Positions 33,944 through 52,862 of a stretch of DNA of 64,000 bases are shown piece by piece. A model generated the notes under the pieces. The model had not been told where the DNA came from, ran no database searches, and was given only the letters and a program-made list of their open reading frames with translations. The position numbers and the translations under genes were made by a program. Origin of the DNA: Synchiropus splendidus (taxonomy: Eukaryota; Chordata; Actinopteri; Syngnathiformes; Callionymidae); assembly GCF_027744825.2 (NCBI RefSeq), contig NC_071345.1, forward strand, positions 3,235,501 to 3,299,500, in the 5' to 3' direction. The first letter of the stretch is position 1, and each line of letters opens with the position of its first letter.

Positions 33944-36374
<2,431 letters not shown>

Positions 36375-36549
36375 CTTCTCTGCCTCTGGGAATCAACTCT
36401 CCGCTCGATGATCCGTGTGTCGATGGGGTTTTTAAGCGCTCTTTGCTGCTCTTCGGTGACGGGTCTCTGTCGTCCTCTGCGCGGGGTTTATTGCAGCGAT
36501 GGTCGTGATCTTGTCGCACTCTCCGTCTGCGGTGATCAGCTGATCTGGT

Positions 36550-36576
36550 GTCATGTGATCTGAGTGCGCATGCGCA
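36550..36576. promoter_or_regulatory. atp6v1d: atp6v1d proximal promoter: CLEAR-like E-box and perfect NRF1 palindrome
   Basis: GTCATGTGAT at 36550-36559 matches GTCACGTGAC at 8 of 10. TGCGCATGCGCA at 36565-36576 is a perfect NRF1 palindrome. Both lie about 180-200 bases upstream of the atp6v1d ATG, in a CpG-rich region. Confidence 0.45.
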
Positions 36577-36839
36577 TGTGGTAAACGCTGTTTTCCGCTT
36601 TAAACCGATATTAAAACAACCATTTCATTAATGAATAAATCTTTTTTTTTATTATTGGAAGATTTTTGTAAACTGTGTATGTAAATTGCAATTTGCGCTT
36701 ATCTTTTTCCTGAATATTTTGAATTACGTTTTTTTTAATCCAATTTATGTACAAGTATTAATTATAACAATTAAACAATTGGAAGCAACCGTGTGTTCGG
36801 GTAAATGTCGGAGATATTCGCGATTTCAAATTCAGCCAT

Positions 36840-37058
36840 CCTACCAGGTGGTGGCGGTAAAGCGCCATTGTCTTAGTTGCGGTCCGCCATTAACCTCTCA
36901 GAAGAAGGGTCTCTTCCGGGTCGGAATATTAGCACACCACCCAATGAAGTCGAGCTAACGGGCCGGAGTTCTTTCACCCCTAAATCTGTAAAGTGGGCCT
37001 TTGAAAACTCCGGACACGGAGCCTTTTTACATTGTTGTTCTATAACCATATGACACAG
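36840..37058 (+). other. eif2s1: Probable eif2s1 untranslated first exon and promoter
   Basis: GC-rich sequence with a CTTCCGGG ETS-like site near 36913 ends in CACAG followed by the donor GTAAGAG at 37059. No coding frame matches eif2s1 before 38784, so this would be a 5'UTR exon spliced to 38782. The exon start is not defined. Confidence 0.5.
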
Positions 37059-40464
<3,406 letters not shown>

Positions 40465-40535
40465 GACGCTGCCGAGGATCAAGGCAGCCGACGGACGCTC
40501 AAACATTTTTTCTTCAGCCCTGGGAGTCTGGCTCC

Positions 40536-40585
40536 ATTAAAGTGTCAACAATGGCTGAGTCAGCGTTTATTAAAAATCATTTATT
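40536..40585. terminator. Facing polyadenylation signals of eif2s1 and rbm25
   Basis: ATTAAA on the plus strand (40536-40541) would end eif2s1 about 75 bases after its stop. On the minus strand AATAAA occurs at 40585-40580 and 40571-40566, ending rbm25 about 165 bases after its stop. The two transcript ends probably touch or overlap. Confidence 0.55.
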
Positions 40586-40740
40586 CTTCACCGATACAAA
40601 ACAAACGAGCGTTTTTACAGCAGCAACATCTTCTAGTGGTTACGAGGTGAGTGCTCTTCAGAAGTTCCACGGCCTCCTAATAAATATCACCGGACGTTTT
40701 GATGCCGCTGTACCGGAAGCCTGCCGCCAGGGTCTCTGCG

Positions 40741-43700
40741 CTACTTCACCAGTCCAATCTTCTTGGCCTCCGTTTCGTAAATGAGGAGGCGCCACATCTT
40801 CACGATGAAGACTTCGGCCTCTTCGTCCAGAACCTGGAGAGACAGACACCAGTCACATCTGGAACAGCTCAAATGAGAATTAGTACTTACTTCTGCTGAC
40901 GACAGCTGGAAAAAAAAAATCTTAACTTTTGTCTGTTCAGCAGTTTGTCAGCTAGAGGGCGCTACAGAGACACTTTCGTTCTTAACACGCAAAACTATCT
41001 AGAGATTTTACCAGCGACCTTGTGACAGGCATCACATTTGGGCCACAACTCATGACATCACTTGACCACTTTCTGAGTTGAGCACAAGGGGGCAGTGTTG
41101 GCCTTTTACAAATCTCAAATCAAGCGCAGGCTAAACTCTCCACATGGAACAAACTGTGTGAAACAGAACCATCAAGGCTGTCTGTCAGCCAGAGGTGATG
41201 GTCTTCACACCTAAACTGTTCAACATGTTTAAAAGAATCAAAGCCAAACAGCTCAAGATTTAAAGTATAAAAAAAAAAAAAAACTGGCCTCAAGTCAGAA
41301 ACGACAGTAAAAAAAAACGAGCCGACTGAAGCGAAACGTCATCACATCTAAAAGCCTGGAGGTTGTCAGTGACTCACCATGGCGACGTCATCCAGGATCT
41401 GCTGTGGAGTACCGTGAGCCATCACCTGGGGGCGACAGAGAGTCAGAGCTGTGGCAGTGGAGGAGGCAGGAGGTCACATGATGGCTACCTTGGAGCAGAC
41501 GAAGTCCACCAGCGTGGCCTCCTCCTCCCCGATGTACTCAATGATCTTCTTGTTGATCCACGGACGAACGCGTCGCTCCATCAGAGTCTGGCGGCCGACA
41601 AGACTCGTATTATCATTAGAGACCAGTTTCACATGAACAAGCGTTTACGGTGACGCAGCCAAAGAAAACCCAAGAGTCAAACACCCGGAGCAGATGAAGG
41701 ATGAAAGTCAGTACATGGACTTGAGAAACTGAGGAGCCAGAAGAAACCACCAGGGTGTGACAGTGACCAGAGTGTCCATGTCGCTGCAACGTTACCAGCC
41801 TCCACCAGCGGGGGGCAGCACTCACCGAGTCCACCATGGTCCAGTCCAGCGGGTATGAGAAGAGGTCGGGCTTGGCCGTGGGGATCTTCTCGATCAGGCT
41901 CTTGATGTGCCTCTGCTTTTCCTCTGAGTTGGCGCCCTTCACGCCAGACAGCGTGGCGCCCTCCACGCCCAGACTCTTGTCGTCGTCGTAGTCCAGCGGC
42001 ACCAGCTTCCTCATGCGGGGCTGCTCATCCGGCTCCTCCTCCTCAAACCTGCCGAAGACGCTGTCCACCGGCAGCTTCTTCCTCTTGCCGGCGTGCGGCT
42101 GGCTGGGGCTTCCTGCTGCAGCTGGAGAGGAGCGGGTCAGGACTGCCGGAGCCCCATGAGCCCAGGCACGGCGCCAGCTCACGGCAGGAAGCACTCACCC
42201 AGCTTGAGGCTCAGCCCGATCTTGGGCCGGTTCTCGTCCTGGGGCAGCAGGTCCCGAGGCGAGTTCTCGTGCGGGATGATGATGCCGCACGGCGAGTCGT
42301 GGCCCGGCGTGTCGGGGGAGGCGCCGCCACTGGCCGACGACACGGAGGGCGCGGCGGTGATGGGCCGCATGGTGGGCTTCAGACACGGCTTCTCCCCGTC
42401 CAAGTCCTCCTCGCCGTCCTCCACCTCGTCGTCCGAGGGGGCGGGGCGGGACCGGGACTCGGGTCGGACCTGGTCGGGCCTGTGGTCCCGCGGAGGCCTG
42501 TGCTGGTGCAGGTGGAGGCGGGGCTCGGGCTCCTGGACGACGGGAGGCCGTCGCAGACGCTCCTCCTCTTCCTCCTCCATCTGAGAGACAACACGTCCCA
42601 ACGACCTTGAGCGACCCACTTCACCACACAGACACACACAGAGACACGCGCGGGGCAGAGAGCGACTCACCCTGCGCAGCTCGGCGTCTGGATCTGGATG
42701 TCCCTCTTCCAGCAGCCTGCGTCTGATCTCCTCCAGCTCCTCCCTCTCTCTCTTCCTGTCTCGCTCGTCCACCTCCGTCTCCTTCTCTCTGTCGCGCAGA
42801 CGTCGCTGCAGTGCACTGCCCCTGCAGGCCACACGGGGCATTGCAGCCATCAGAACAAAAGGTGGCGCAGCACCTGACACACAGCCGGGCCACGGCTGCT
42901 GGGCTCACCTGTAGTACTTGGGGTCGTCTCGGTCGTCGTCGTAGTCCTCCAGGAACTCCTTCAGCCGCTTGCCTTCCTTCATCTGCGCACAAACACACAC
43001 AATCAGATGGGTCAGGCAGGAATGAACCAGGGGCAGAGAGACACCGAAGGTCACCGTCCAGAGCCGCCTCCACATCGCCTCAGAGAAGCAGGAACTTAAA
43101 AAGAGAAGTGACTTCACATGAAGCATTGCTCCTCGCCAGCCTTGTTCCCAACCACAACCTTCCACTGAACACCAGCGCAGGACGCTCCTCCACAAGACTC
43201 AGCCTCTCTGACTGTGGGAGCCAACGTGAGCTCGTCTGGCCACGCTCCGCATGACAGTACAGTGAGAGGCCACAGCCACGGAGCCGCACCGGCCTGGCTT
43301 TTCCTCTGAGCAGGGCCGTCAGCACACGCTTAAGATCATGGGGAACATGTTGTGATGGTATTGTGAGCGACACTATTTCGATCTGACAAATGCATTTCAC
43401 TTTTCGGTTCTGAAGGCTCTGACTTCCGTGTTGAAGTCCTACTAGAGCAGGAAAGAGCCACGTCTGCAGCATCCGCACACTATTCTCACAGAAGAACCGA
43501 CGACAGAGCTCCACTCTGATCAAATATCACCATCATCACCTGAAACCCATGAAGTCAGCAGAGTTTCCCTCAACAGAACATGAATTCACTTTCTCACTAA
43601 ACGTAAAAACATGAGTCCAAATATCTGAGATTCTTTTCATACAAATCCACATATGAATTCACCGCCTCAGTGGATACAAACACTGATGCCAGCTCAGGAA

Positions 43701-46700
43701 ACTCACTGCTCTCCACATTGTAAAACCAAGTTTCTGAATGTGGCCTCCAGTCGCAGCAAAAGGTCTCCAACAATAATAACCTGGATAATCTCAACAACGC
43801 AGCTGTTTGGTTCCTGAGCGACACGATGAGGAGTCAGTGGCGCTGTGTGAAGTGAAGGGGTGACAGAAGAGTCAGCACACACACAGCAGCTTCCTCACCA
43901 TCTCTCTCCGCCGCACGCCCTCCCTCTCAGAGTCCTTGGCGTAGTCCCGGGCCTTCTTCCTCTCCCGCAGCTCCCAGTTCTTCAGGCGCTGCAGACCAAC
44001 ATGACTCTGGTCAGTCCACACACACCCCCGTGATGAGCGTGATCACAGCTCCTCCCCGACAGTCTCACACCTCCTGATAAGCCGCTTCCTTGTCACGCAG
44101 CTTCCTCTCCAGCTTCCGCCGCTCGTACGCATCCTCCACATCCTCCAGGTCGCGCTTCTTCTCCCGCTCTCGGTCGCGACTCGCCTCCCTGCAGAGCACC
44201 AGGACGGAGACACAGTGAGTCGGACACGCGTCATCAGGAGCTTCTCTTGGAAATGAAAAGCAGTTTCAACGTTAACAGTAGATCAGTGACGTGTCAGCAG
44301 CAGGTGTGGGGTGGAGGGAGATCTCTGCCATCAAGCTATGAATACAATGAGACGAACTGAATTCAAATTCAAAAACAAATCATTCCGAAAAATGATGTCT
44401 TGATGCCCTGTTATTAAAAGATTTACATAATGTTTTCAATACAGCGTAAAATTTCATTTGATTGAAGTTAGTCATAGATTGGAGATCAGATTTGAAACTT
44501 TTTTTCAATCACAAAACTTTTGGATTTTTTGGTTTTTTTGTATTCAAATCTGGATGGCAGAGATATCCCTCCACAGTTTGACTGACAGGCCGGAAGGAAA
44601 CGCAGGAGGTGGAGCAGAGAATGAAACAGACGAACACACAACCATGACTTGAGGTGACCAGCAGAAATCTACACCCCACTCCTATAACTCATCGCAGTTA
44701 CAGGGCTCCCCTACTCCTCAGCACCAGGACACCCCACACAGCAGGTTCACTGCTTTAGCCTTGTGGTTCACCAGTTGAGCGATTACAAGAACAATCCGCT
44801 CCTGGAGGCAGAAGAAAAAAGCTTCCCAGCGATGCATGACAGGGCGTCAAAGAAGGGGCAGCAACAATGGGATTTATTCTTCTCTCTGGGGTGAGAAATC
44901 ACTGAATTCAGAAGCCTGCCAGAAAGTGTCGGCCGAGTTTACACATTAACAGCAGTGGAAAACAGACTTTGGCAAGGCAGGCCAGGACCAGCCCTGCAGG
45001 GAGGTCTGACAAAACAACCACTGAAAATCAATATCAGTTAGTTGTGGTGTTGAAAATGTGCTGCTCGACATCAAACTCCAGCAGCAGCTGTTGAAGACCT
45101 TCATCATGTGTGCTGTTTTTACAACAGTGAGCCTGGTAATAGAGAGAAACGGAGGCGGCGTGGTGCGGTGGTGAGAAGCGTAGCACCCGAGGCGGGTGGG
45201 GAGAGGAGGAGGAAGAGCCGAGCTGCGTGAGCAGAGTTCACTGTCACTGGTTCCTCTCACTCAGGACTGACCTTCACACCTCAGAGTCACCGAATGAACG
45301 CAGCTTTATTGATCAAACCTGCTGATGTTTGTCATTCACCACCCACAGATCATGCAGCTCAGGAGCTGACTTCCTTTTTCCTCTATTGTTTTGCTATTAA
45401 CTGTTAAAATGAAATGCTTATTAGACAATGCACATTCATGAGCAAAGTATTGAGCTACAAGAACATTTTTCTCCCTCTGGACAATACCTCCAGTTTTGGG
45501 GTGAAATAATTTGGAAGCCATTTTCAGCTTATTTCGATGATGTTGTGGAATAATCACACTATAAATATATATATAAATATTCTCATCCTATTGGCTGTCT
45601 TCTTCTCCGCTCCTTCGGAGACTCCCACACCACCCCAGTCCTCTCCTCTCGCCTCGTACCTGGACCTGCTGCGGTTGATGCTCCTGTCTCGGCTGCGGTC
45701 TCGTTCCCTCTCCCGCTCCCGCTCTCTGGTCCGGCGGTCTCTGTCTCGCTCTTTGTCTCGCTCGCGCTCCTTTTCACGCTCCTTCTCTCGCTCGCGATCC
45801 CACCGCTCTCGCTCCTTCTCACGCTCCTTTTCCCGCTCCTTCCGTTCCCGCTCAAACTCTGCCCGCTCCTTCTCCCGCTTGTCTTTCTCCTCCTCCAGTT
45901 TCTGCGGGGGAAAACAGACGCAGGTTCAGCGGGGACGAGGTGAGACCCGTGTCGCACACTGCACAGAGCCAGTGGTCTCCAGATGTTATGTTAACCAGAG
46001 AAGAATGCTACACTGAAGCTGGATTAGTGCACATCTTTCCTCCTCTTCAATACTGACTAAAAAGAGTAAGAGAAGCTGGAGACCACCGTGCCGGAGGAAA
46101 CGTCTGTGAAGCGTCTCAAACAAGGAAACAGAACAACAACAGAGCAGGCGTCAGTCTTGTGTTGAACTCGATGTGACTTACAGGTGTTGAACTACGGACT
46201 CAGGCCTTCGCTGCCTCTAAAGCCTTTTAAAGTTAGGCCTGGGAGGGAAGCAGGTCACACGGTGTACAAGGGAAAAACGTTATGGGAGTTTTGTCTGGCT
46301 TCAGCATCATCAACAACAACATTTGACACTTCAGTGCAAACAGAAGAAACATTTCTGCACAGATAAAGGAAGGAGAAGCGTTCTTACCCCTGCGGAGTCC
46401 TGGACACCCCGGGCCCAGACCACACATCTCACACACACCCTCACACACAGTGGTCTGAGTGCCAAGCTGCTGCAACATCCATGAAGCCATCAAGTATACG
46501 GAGGGAAACAGGATCATGTGACATTGAGGCTTATGACTAAAGAAAGTCAGCAGAGAATGAAATGGGACAGAAAATGATGTTTTTTCTAAACGTGGACCTC
46601 GTCAGCTTGGTTTACAGAGTAAGGATTAGTTTTTCTAGTTACTGGTCTTCACTTACCTCCGTATCAAAATTCCCCAGAGTCAGTTATCAATTGAGCTGGT

Positions 46701-49700
46701 GGTTTATTGAGCTGAGGTGCTATATGAACTGATTCTTAAAATTTAAATAAGTAGTACTAAAATAAAATAATAAAATGTATATGTAAAAAAATAAAGAGAG
46801 AGAGAGAGAGAGAGAAAATGATGATATGAGTATTATAAGAATTTTTCAATTCATTTGGGCCACTTATGACATTGCTGGACATATACTGATGTCTACTTTC
46901 TGTGTGGGTTTATTTCATTTCAATTATGGCCATTTTTTTAAAAGAATAAATAAATAAAACCACAGTGTCCTCTACAAACTGTCACATATAAATAATCATT
47001 TGTTTGTTTTACTTCATTGAATTCCATTTTTCTAGCATTTGTTTCACATCAAGGTTTGATATTCTGACGTCCAGCCGACCACGGAAACTAACGCGCTGAA
47101 TGGGCAGACAGAGAGTGGATGGAGGTATGGAGGAGAGCGTTCACACCATCACAGACAGAGATCACGTACCTCCTCAAGTCTTCGGAGCCTGGTGCTGCTG
47201 TGGAGAGGGCACCCCCCCACATGTCTGATAAAGAACTACAGCCCCGAAGACTGCAGCGGTTATGAGCATGAGCATCAACATCATCGACATCCATCATCAT
47301 GAGAGAACTCGCACCGGTTCACTTCTCACAGGACTCACAAATGCATACAGCACCACCAAAGTTGGTCAACAGTGCCAGATTTAGCGTCCTGGACGACACT
47401 TAGGGCGTCGGACAGTTGCCCCGATGCAAGTTCTCCTGCAGGGGGGGTGCCCACATTACATAGAAAGTAAGTAAAGGCTGATACTTACATCCTATCCTCG
47501 CAACTTTTTCCAAAGCTCTGAGATTCATCTCGCTTTAGTCACCATATGATCACTATCATAATGGTGGGGTTTAATGAATAGATTAGCTTTAAAGTATTGT
47601 CACATCGTCTCCATGCATTTTTGTGTGATGAATGAAGCAACACGCTAAAGTGGTGGAGGTCAAGAATGCTTGAATGTGCAACGTCAAGTGCAACCAATTA
47701 TGGAGAGCTGATTTATTTCTAACTGAATGTGAGGTCAAGTTTAACGTGCCGACTAAGCTAAAAATGTTCTTAAGGTAAACTATGTGAGCAGCTGCTGTCC
47801 AAACCTGAAATGTCAACTACACGATCAAAGAAACAACTGTACCTTGTGGGTGTCTCGAAATTTACTAATCTCTCTGGAGATCAGGTCTCGCTTGTCCTCC
47901 TCCACATCCATGGTGTTTATGTCATCCTGAGGACACAGAAGTGATTGAACACAGCGAAACAGAAGCATGAGGAGAAAACGTTTCCATGAGGGTTTACCTC
48001 TTCTTTTTTCTTCTCCTTCCGTTTCCGGCGCAGGGCATCTTCATCCGGCGACGGCGCGTTGAGATCGGCGGCATACTCGTTTATCAGACCGTCAATAGAG
48101 CTTTTCACCACCAGGTCCTTGTTCTTCGTCTCTTCGTCAAGAACCTCCTCCTCTTCCTCGTTGTTGTCAACGCCGCTGCCGTCGTCAGCTTTCAGATCCT
48201 GTCGAAATTAACAAGAAGTTCAGTGGCAGTTGGAAAAATGATTTCGCTCAACTAAAACCTGAGCTTGTCACATGTAAACAAATCAGGTTGCTGAATAGGC
48301 GGAATATTTATGACTGATGACATCATCAGAGACACATCAAAAAGTACACTCTGAAAAGCTGAACGGTGATCAGTGTTGCATCTACTTTAGGATCGTGTGC
48401 CTTTTCTGTCACTCCACCACACACTGCTCAGCAGACACAAAAGAGCTCATTGATCTTCCGTTATTAATAGGTACGCCTCAAATAGCCTGGAATCTGATGA
48501 CTCAGCACTAGAAGCTCTCAGAAGCGGGAAAGCTTTGATGCATCAAAGAAGATTCATACTCCATTGGCGCTCTTTTTCTTGGCCTTCCACTCATCCAGCT
48601 GGTCCTTGGTTTTGGCGTCCACCTTCACCAGGAGGTTCTTGTCTCCGATCTGCAGGTCATGAAGCAGCCGCAGGGCTCGCAGGGTGGATTCTGGCTCCTT
48701 GTACTCGCAGAAACCAAAAGCTGCCGACCGAGTAGCAGACAAATGGCTATGACGGAACTGCGATTCACAGAAACCTTCCTGTCTTCAAATACTACTTGGA
48801 TTTACCTTGGAGTTTACCAGAGGCTCCCTGGACTCTCTTCCAGCTCAGGACGATGCCACATTTCTGCAGTAAACAACAACAACAACCATTAGTCAAAAAC
48901 AAAACATTTTTTAAAGGGACAACACACTTTCATATAACCTGGAGCTTGGCAGAAATGTGGGGCCACGGATTAACAGGACAAAACTGAAAGATCTGATCAG
49001 CATGGGACAAATCAAGGACATCCGTAACTTCAACCGGACAAAAATATACCTGAGAATATGCCTTCTTCTTCATGGTGTGGCTAACAGTACAGCTCATTTC
49101 AGTTCAGTCTCTATTTCTAGCAAGCAGGTTGAAATTGCAGTGTGTAGAGGTAGTGAAAACATACTCCGGATCACAGTAATGGATAGATTATAGGAGGCGA
49201 TGAGGAGAGTGTAGGCAGGGTGGAAAGGTTGGCGTAACTGAGGGGTGGACGCTGGAGTGAAGGGGAAGACAGAGAGTGGGGAGACAGGAAGAATGTTGAG
49301 AAGACAACCATTGTGGTACATGGATGTGATGAAGAGGGCGAATGTAGAGGTCAGACCAGGGACGATGATGAAGACTTCATCTCACCGCCAGCAGCTGCCT
49401 GATCAGCATATCCGAAGCTTTCTCCGATATGTTCCCCACGAAGACTGTGGTGGTGGGTCCGCTGTTCTCGTCGTTTTCTTTGGCGCGTAGAGCAATGAGA
49501 TCCTGCCTGACGACTGGGGGCTTACTGACCACCGGCAAGGACGAGACCATCACTGCAGGGGCTGGAGCCATGATGCCCATGTGGATGGGTATCATTGGCG
49601 CTCCTGCAAACCAACATGGACCATAGGAAACATTTCAGCACAAACCAGCTCGGAGAAACACGTACTACAGAGCTCAAGGTTAAGAGTGAGCCATGAATGA

Positions 49701-50297
49701 GACAGCTCATGTAAATAATGACGACATGGGAGTCACATTGTTTGAACTCACTTTCCATAAACAATGCCCTAGAATGTTGGTTCATCATGTTACTCCACAC
49801 TCTTAAGAAAGAAGTAACAACTTATGATAATTTAAACCAGGTAAAATGTGTAATTCAGTAATTAATAGTAAATGTTCCATATTTAACAAAATAATCATTA
49901 AAACATAGCAAAAAATGATGTGCCAATGAAGAGGACACATTCATTGACTCTTGTAGCACTGGTTGAGTTATGATCACGTCATGAAAAGTACAAAATATTG
50001 TGGGCACTGTGATAAAATTAAGCTGATGCCAACAGAATATGTCTTTGAGATCAGATCAGATTACTATTTTTAATCATAAGTGCAATAAAGAAGAACTTTA
50101 AATAACAACAAAAGACATACGATGTTACACAAAAGCGGCTCATAACACAGCAGGACATGTGAGGCACCTGGACATGGACGCTCTGTAAATCAGACGGTAA
50201 TGTTAAAACAAGTCATCTTACCAGTAGGGAAAGCATACTGTGGTGGCATCCCAGGATGGGGCAGCAACGGCCGGTTTAAATGCGGAGGGAACGACAT
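40741..50297 (-). CDS. rbm25: RNA-binding protein 25, splicing factor with RRM and PWI domains
   Basis: RBM25 binds pre-mRNA and snRNP components and tunes alternative splicing. Sixteen coding exons in transcript order: 50297-50222, 49603-49386, 48863-48806, 48720-48560, 48198-47998, 47926-47843, 45901-45660, 44188-44071, 43988-43899, 42982-42909, 42821-42671, 42580-42199, 42115-41826, 41587-41489, 41425-41378 and 40833-40741. They give 794 aa; human has 843. Proline-rich N-terminus (MSFPPHLNRP); RRM at about 80-160 (TTTVFVGNISEKASDMLIRQ, and FGFCEYKEPEST as RNP1); an acidic stretch (NNEEEEEVLDEETK); an Arg/Glu/Asp repeat region (exon 45901-45660); KRLKEFLEDYDDDRDDPKYY; and a C-terminal PWI domain (RRVRPWINKKIIEYIGEEEA). 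About 19 residues found in human before DINAIEMEEDKRD are absent. The acceptor near 42115 has an alternative three bases away. Confidence 0.96.
44189..47842. other. rbm25: Large rbm25 introns around the Arg/Glu-rich exon
   Basis: Introns 44189-45659 and 45902-47842 flank the RE-repeat exon. I see a (GA)n run at 46795-46815 and AT-rich DNA at 46730-47050. No other gene is supported. Confidence 0.7.
46795..46815. repeat. (GA)n microsatellite
   Basis: About 10 GA units in an rbm25 intron. Confidence 0.85.
49130..49350. repeat. Possible eroded LINE fragment in rbm25 intron
   Basis: GGAAGAATGTTGAGAA followed by CATGGATGTGATGAAGAGGG resembles the nucleotide stretch coding the RRMLR..MDVVKED part of fish LINE tails, with much of the middle lost. 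This is a weak match by eye. Confidence 0.25.
49604..50221. other. rbm25: rbm25 intron 2
   Basis: An AT-rich intron of about 0.6 kb. Nothing recognisable was found. Confidence 0.7.
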
Positions 50298-51202
50298 TCT
50301 GGTCGTCTAGGGATCGACCTGATGAAGATAATTGTATTCAAGTATAAATAACAAGCAGTATGCATTGTTAGTATGAGTGTCGTCTGGTCCCAGGGCTGGT
50401 ATTTCTCTTTAGGTAGGTAAGTGAGAGAGCCCTCTGGATATTGTCCTGTATTAAGTTGGCTTCCATGATTTATATAACCTCTGGTTGTTGCTTCAGTCCT
50501 GGGGCAAGCTCTTATCTGTGTCTGAGTCTGTCTGTACCTACACTCTGTTCAGGATCATTGTCCGTCCAATCTTTCACTCGTCATGTTGCACATGTTCTGT
50601 AGGTCAGTGTCCTCCCGCACCTGTCTCCCAGCGGTATCTTCCTCTCGCTCGTCTGTGTAATGGCGCGTGGTCGAGGAGACGTTTATTTTTCGCCTTTCTA
50701 TGACAGTATTAGAGCAACACCCGTTACTCCAGTCTATGCCTCAGTCATCCCGCCATTAATGATGAAAAACTATCTTGTGTAATGTCTGTTTTCTGACGAA
50801 CTTATAGGCGCCATTCATGTGGCGACTTTGTCTGGTGTCCTTGATTCTTCTTTTATTGGTTGGAGTAGTCAATAATAGATGGATCCGGTGTTTTGAGACG
50901 TCACAGTTTAGGTCTGTTTTGAAAGCGTCAGCACACTCGTCATGTGTAACTACAGTAACTTCAATGTCTAGTAGTGCGCAACTTAACATCAACGCTCCAC
51001 GTTCTGTTTCATATGAACACGGTAGTGTGTAAGTATGATTCACTTAAGGTCTAAAGTCGTGACAGACCAACAACCCAGCCGAGAGTAGAAGAACACAAAC
51101 ACCGCCGTGTGGTAACTAATCGCTAAGTCACAAACCACGGGATTTACTTCTGAGAGCGAGTTTAGCGGCCATAAAGAAACACACATGTGTCCAGATACTT
51201 AC

Positions 51203-51345
51203 CCCGTGTCGGGAAACGTGTACGTGGGTGAACAAAATCAAGCAATTCTGACTAAGTTTCTCGCAAAAATCCTTTCAAACTCCTTTCAAAACGAATGCTA
51301 CGCTAGCGCCACAGCTAGCTCCGGGCCCTCGCAACCTGCGACGCA
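51203..51345 (-). other. rbm25: Probable rbm25 untranslated first exon and promoter
   Basis: On the minus strand CGACACGGG is followed by GTAAGTATC at 51202-51194, a strong donor. The acceptor at 50319 leads to the exon carrying the ATG. Upstream is CpG-rich sequence with an NRF1-like CGCATGCG near 51340. The transcription start is approximate. Confidence 0.5.
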
Positions 51346-52862
51346 TGCGTGTTAGAAGCGTTAAGACGGTGGCCTTTGTTTTTAGTATCGGGATGTCCCA
51401 GATGAGCGGAGACTAGAAAAAAAAAACACGCTCACACGTGTGTTGAAGGTGAGTAATTCAAACAAAAGTAGCTAAGCGCAAAAACAGACGCATTTCAATA
51501 ATAATTTAACTGCAAGCAAATTCCCAGACATCTGAAACCATTCAAAATAGGCCAAAAAACGTGTGAAGATAAAAAGAATAGAATTGACGCAACATATAAA
51601 CAGCAAATTCGGGACGCTAGTTTGACTTGTAGTTGACAGTTAGAAATACATCTAAATGTAATGTCGTAATATGTCATGATTTAAGTCGAAAGTAGTCGTG
51701 AAAGTTGAAGAAATAATTGCACAGTAATTTCTCAAATGATCGAGTGTTTAACGTGTTCACCAAGTAAATACAATTCAATACATAAATACAATTTCAATAG
51801 AATACTTAAATCAATGTGTGAATCCTGCCAAATTGCAGAAATAAAATAAAATAACAAATGGTTCAAATAACAATTTCAGATTATTTTTTAGAAAAATTTA
51901 AACACCTTTATTATTATATATGTTTTTCTTTTTTTGTTGTACTCGTTACAATGACAGTAAAGACTGTGTTCTATGACTATGATTCATAAAATGTCGACAG
52001 TATTAATAAGAGACAAAAAAAGGGTCGGTGTTCAAAAGTTAAAGTAGAAAATGCTTTCTTCTTTCTTCATTCTAAATAAGAGTCGGTGCATCCTTTATGA
52101 TCCAAATGAAGCGTAGCAACAATAACCATGACAAAGACAACAGTCAGCGGGGGCCAGCTGTTGTGTGTTCGGACCCCAGAAGCCCCTTCTCTCCGTGTAC
52201 ACACTCCTGGTCACCATGGCGACGCTGTTGCAGCATCTGTTCCGCGAAGCCTGCTGCTGCTGACAAGCACGTGACGTCACTCCAGGCCGTTTTTTTCCTC
52301 GCAGAATGTGCTAGAAGAGACGCAGCACACCCATGTACTTTTTCAATATCCTTCCACCGCGCTAACACATTTAACCGTATTTAACGCACATTTAAGCTAA
52401 AATAAGCGGGTTGCGACTTTGTTTAACTTTTTCTTTACGAATAAGAAATTATTAACGCGGTCATTGATCTTGCAGTCTCATGTGTACAAGCGCCGCTGAA
52501 AAAGTAGACCCGGAAGTCCATCAGCGTAAGGTGGCAGCATTGCTACTAACTACTGACTGTTGTGATTTATTAAAATTATTGTTTATTCCGTAGCCGTGGA
52601 AAAAATAACCGTACAGCTAAATGGCGTAACATTATTTGGTCCATTTATTCCTTCAACTATGTTGTCTTATTATTATTTTTTCAATGGCGACAATTTTAAA
52701 TATTCACTAAAAAGCCCTCATATTCTGTATTCCTGTCGTAGTCGCTACGCACGGTGCCCAGTTATAGTAATTTATATTCGCTTTTTAGGCGACGGTATGT
52801 AAATGGTTTGTTGGTACATACAGTGCCGCGGAGGGATACGCCTGCTCGCACAGCCCGATGCG
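51346..52862. other. rbm25-hsp90ab1 intergenic region (head to head)
   Basis: AT-rich at 51480-52080. A GC-richer patch at 52095-52380 contains CACGTGACGTCAC (52268-52280) and an X-box-like GTCACCATGGCGAC (52210-52223). A CCGGAAGT ETS site lies near 52511. Open frames on the minus strand at 52095-52368 have no recognisable product. Confidence 0.5.
52268..52280. promoter_or_regulatory. Fused E-box/CRE (CACGTGACGTCAC)
   Basis: Overlapping perfect E-box CACGTG and perfect CRE TGACGTCA (52272-52279). An X-box-like site lies 45 bases away. The target gene is unknown; it is about 0.9 kb from rbm25 and 0.6 kb from the hsp90ab1 TATA box. Confidence 0.45.

Noticed and set aside
41800..41815. CTCF-like word CCAGCGGGGGGCAGC in an rbm25 intron
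   Set aside because: One mismatch to the core and no link to the MITE family; single near-matches of this kind are expected by chance in GC-rich introns.
45660..45901. Arg/Glu/Asp-rich stretch considered as a simple repeat
   Set aside because: Splice sites, phase and position show it is a coding exon of rbm25; the repeat-like composition is normal for this protein.
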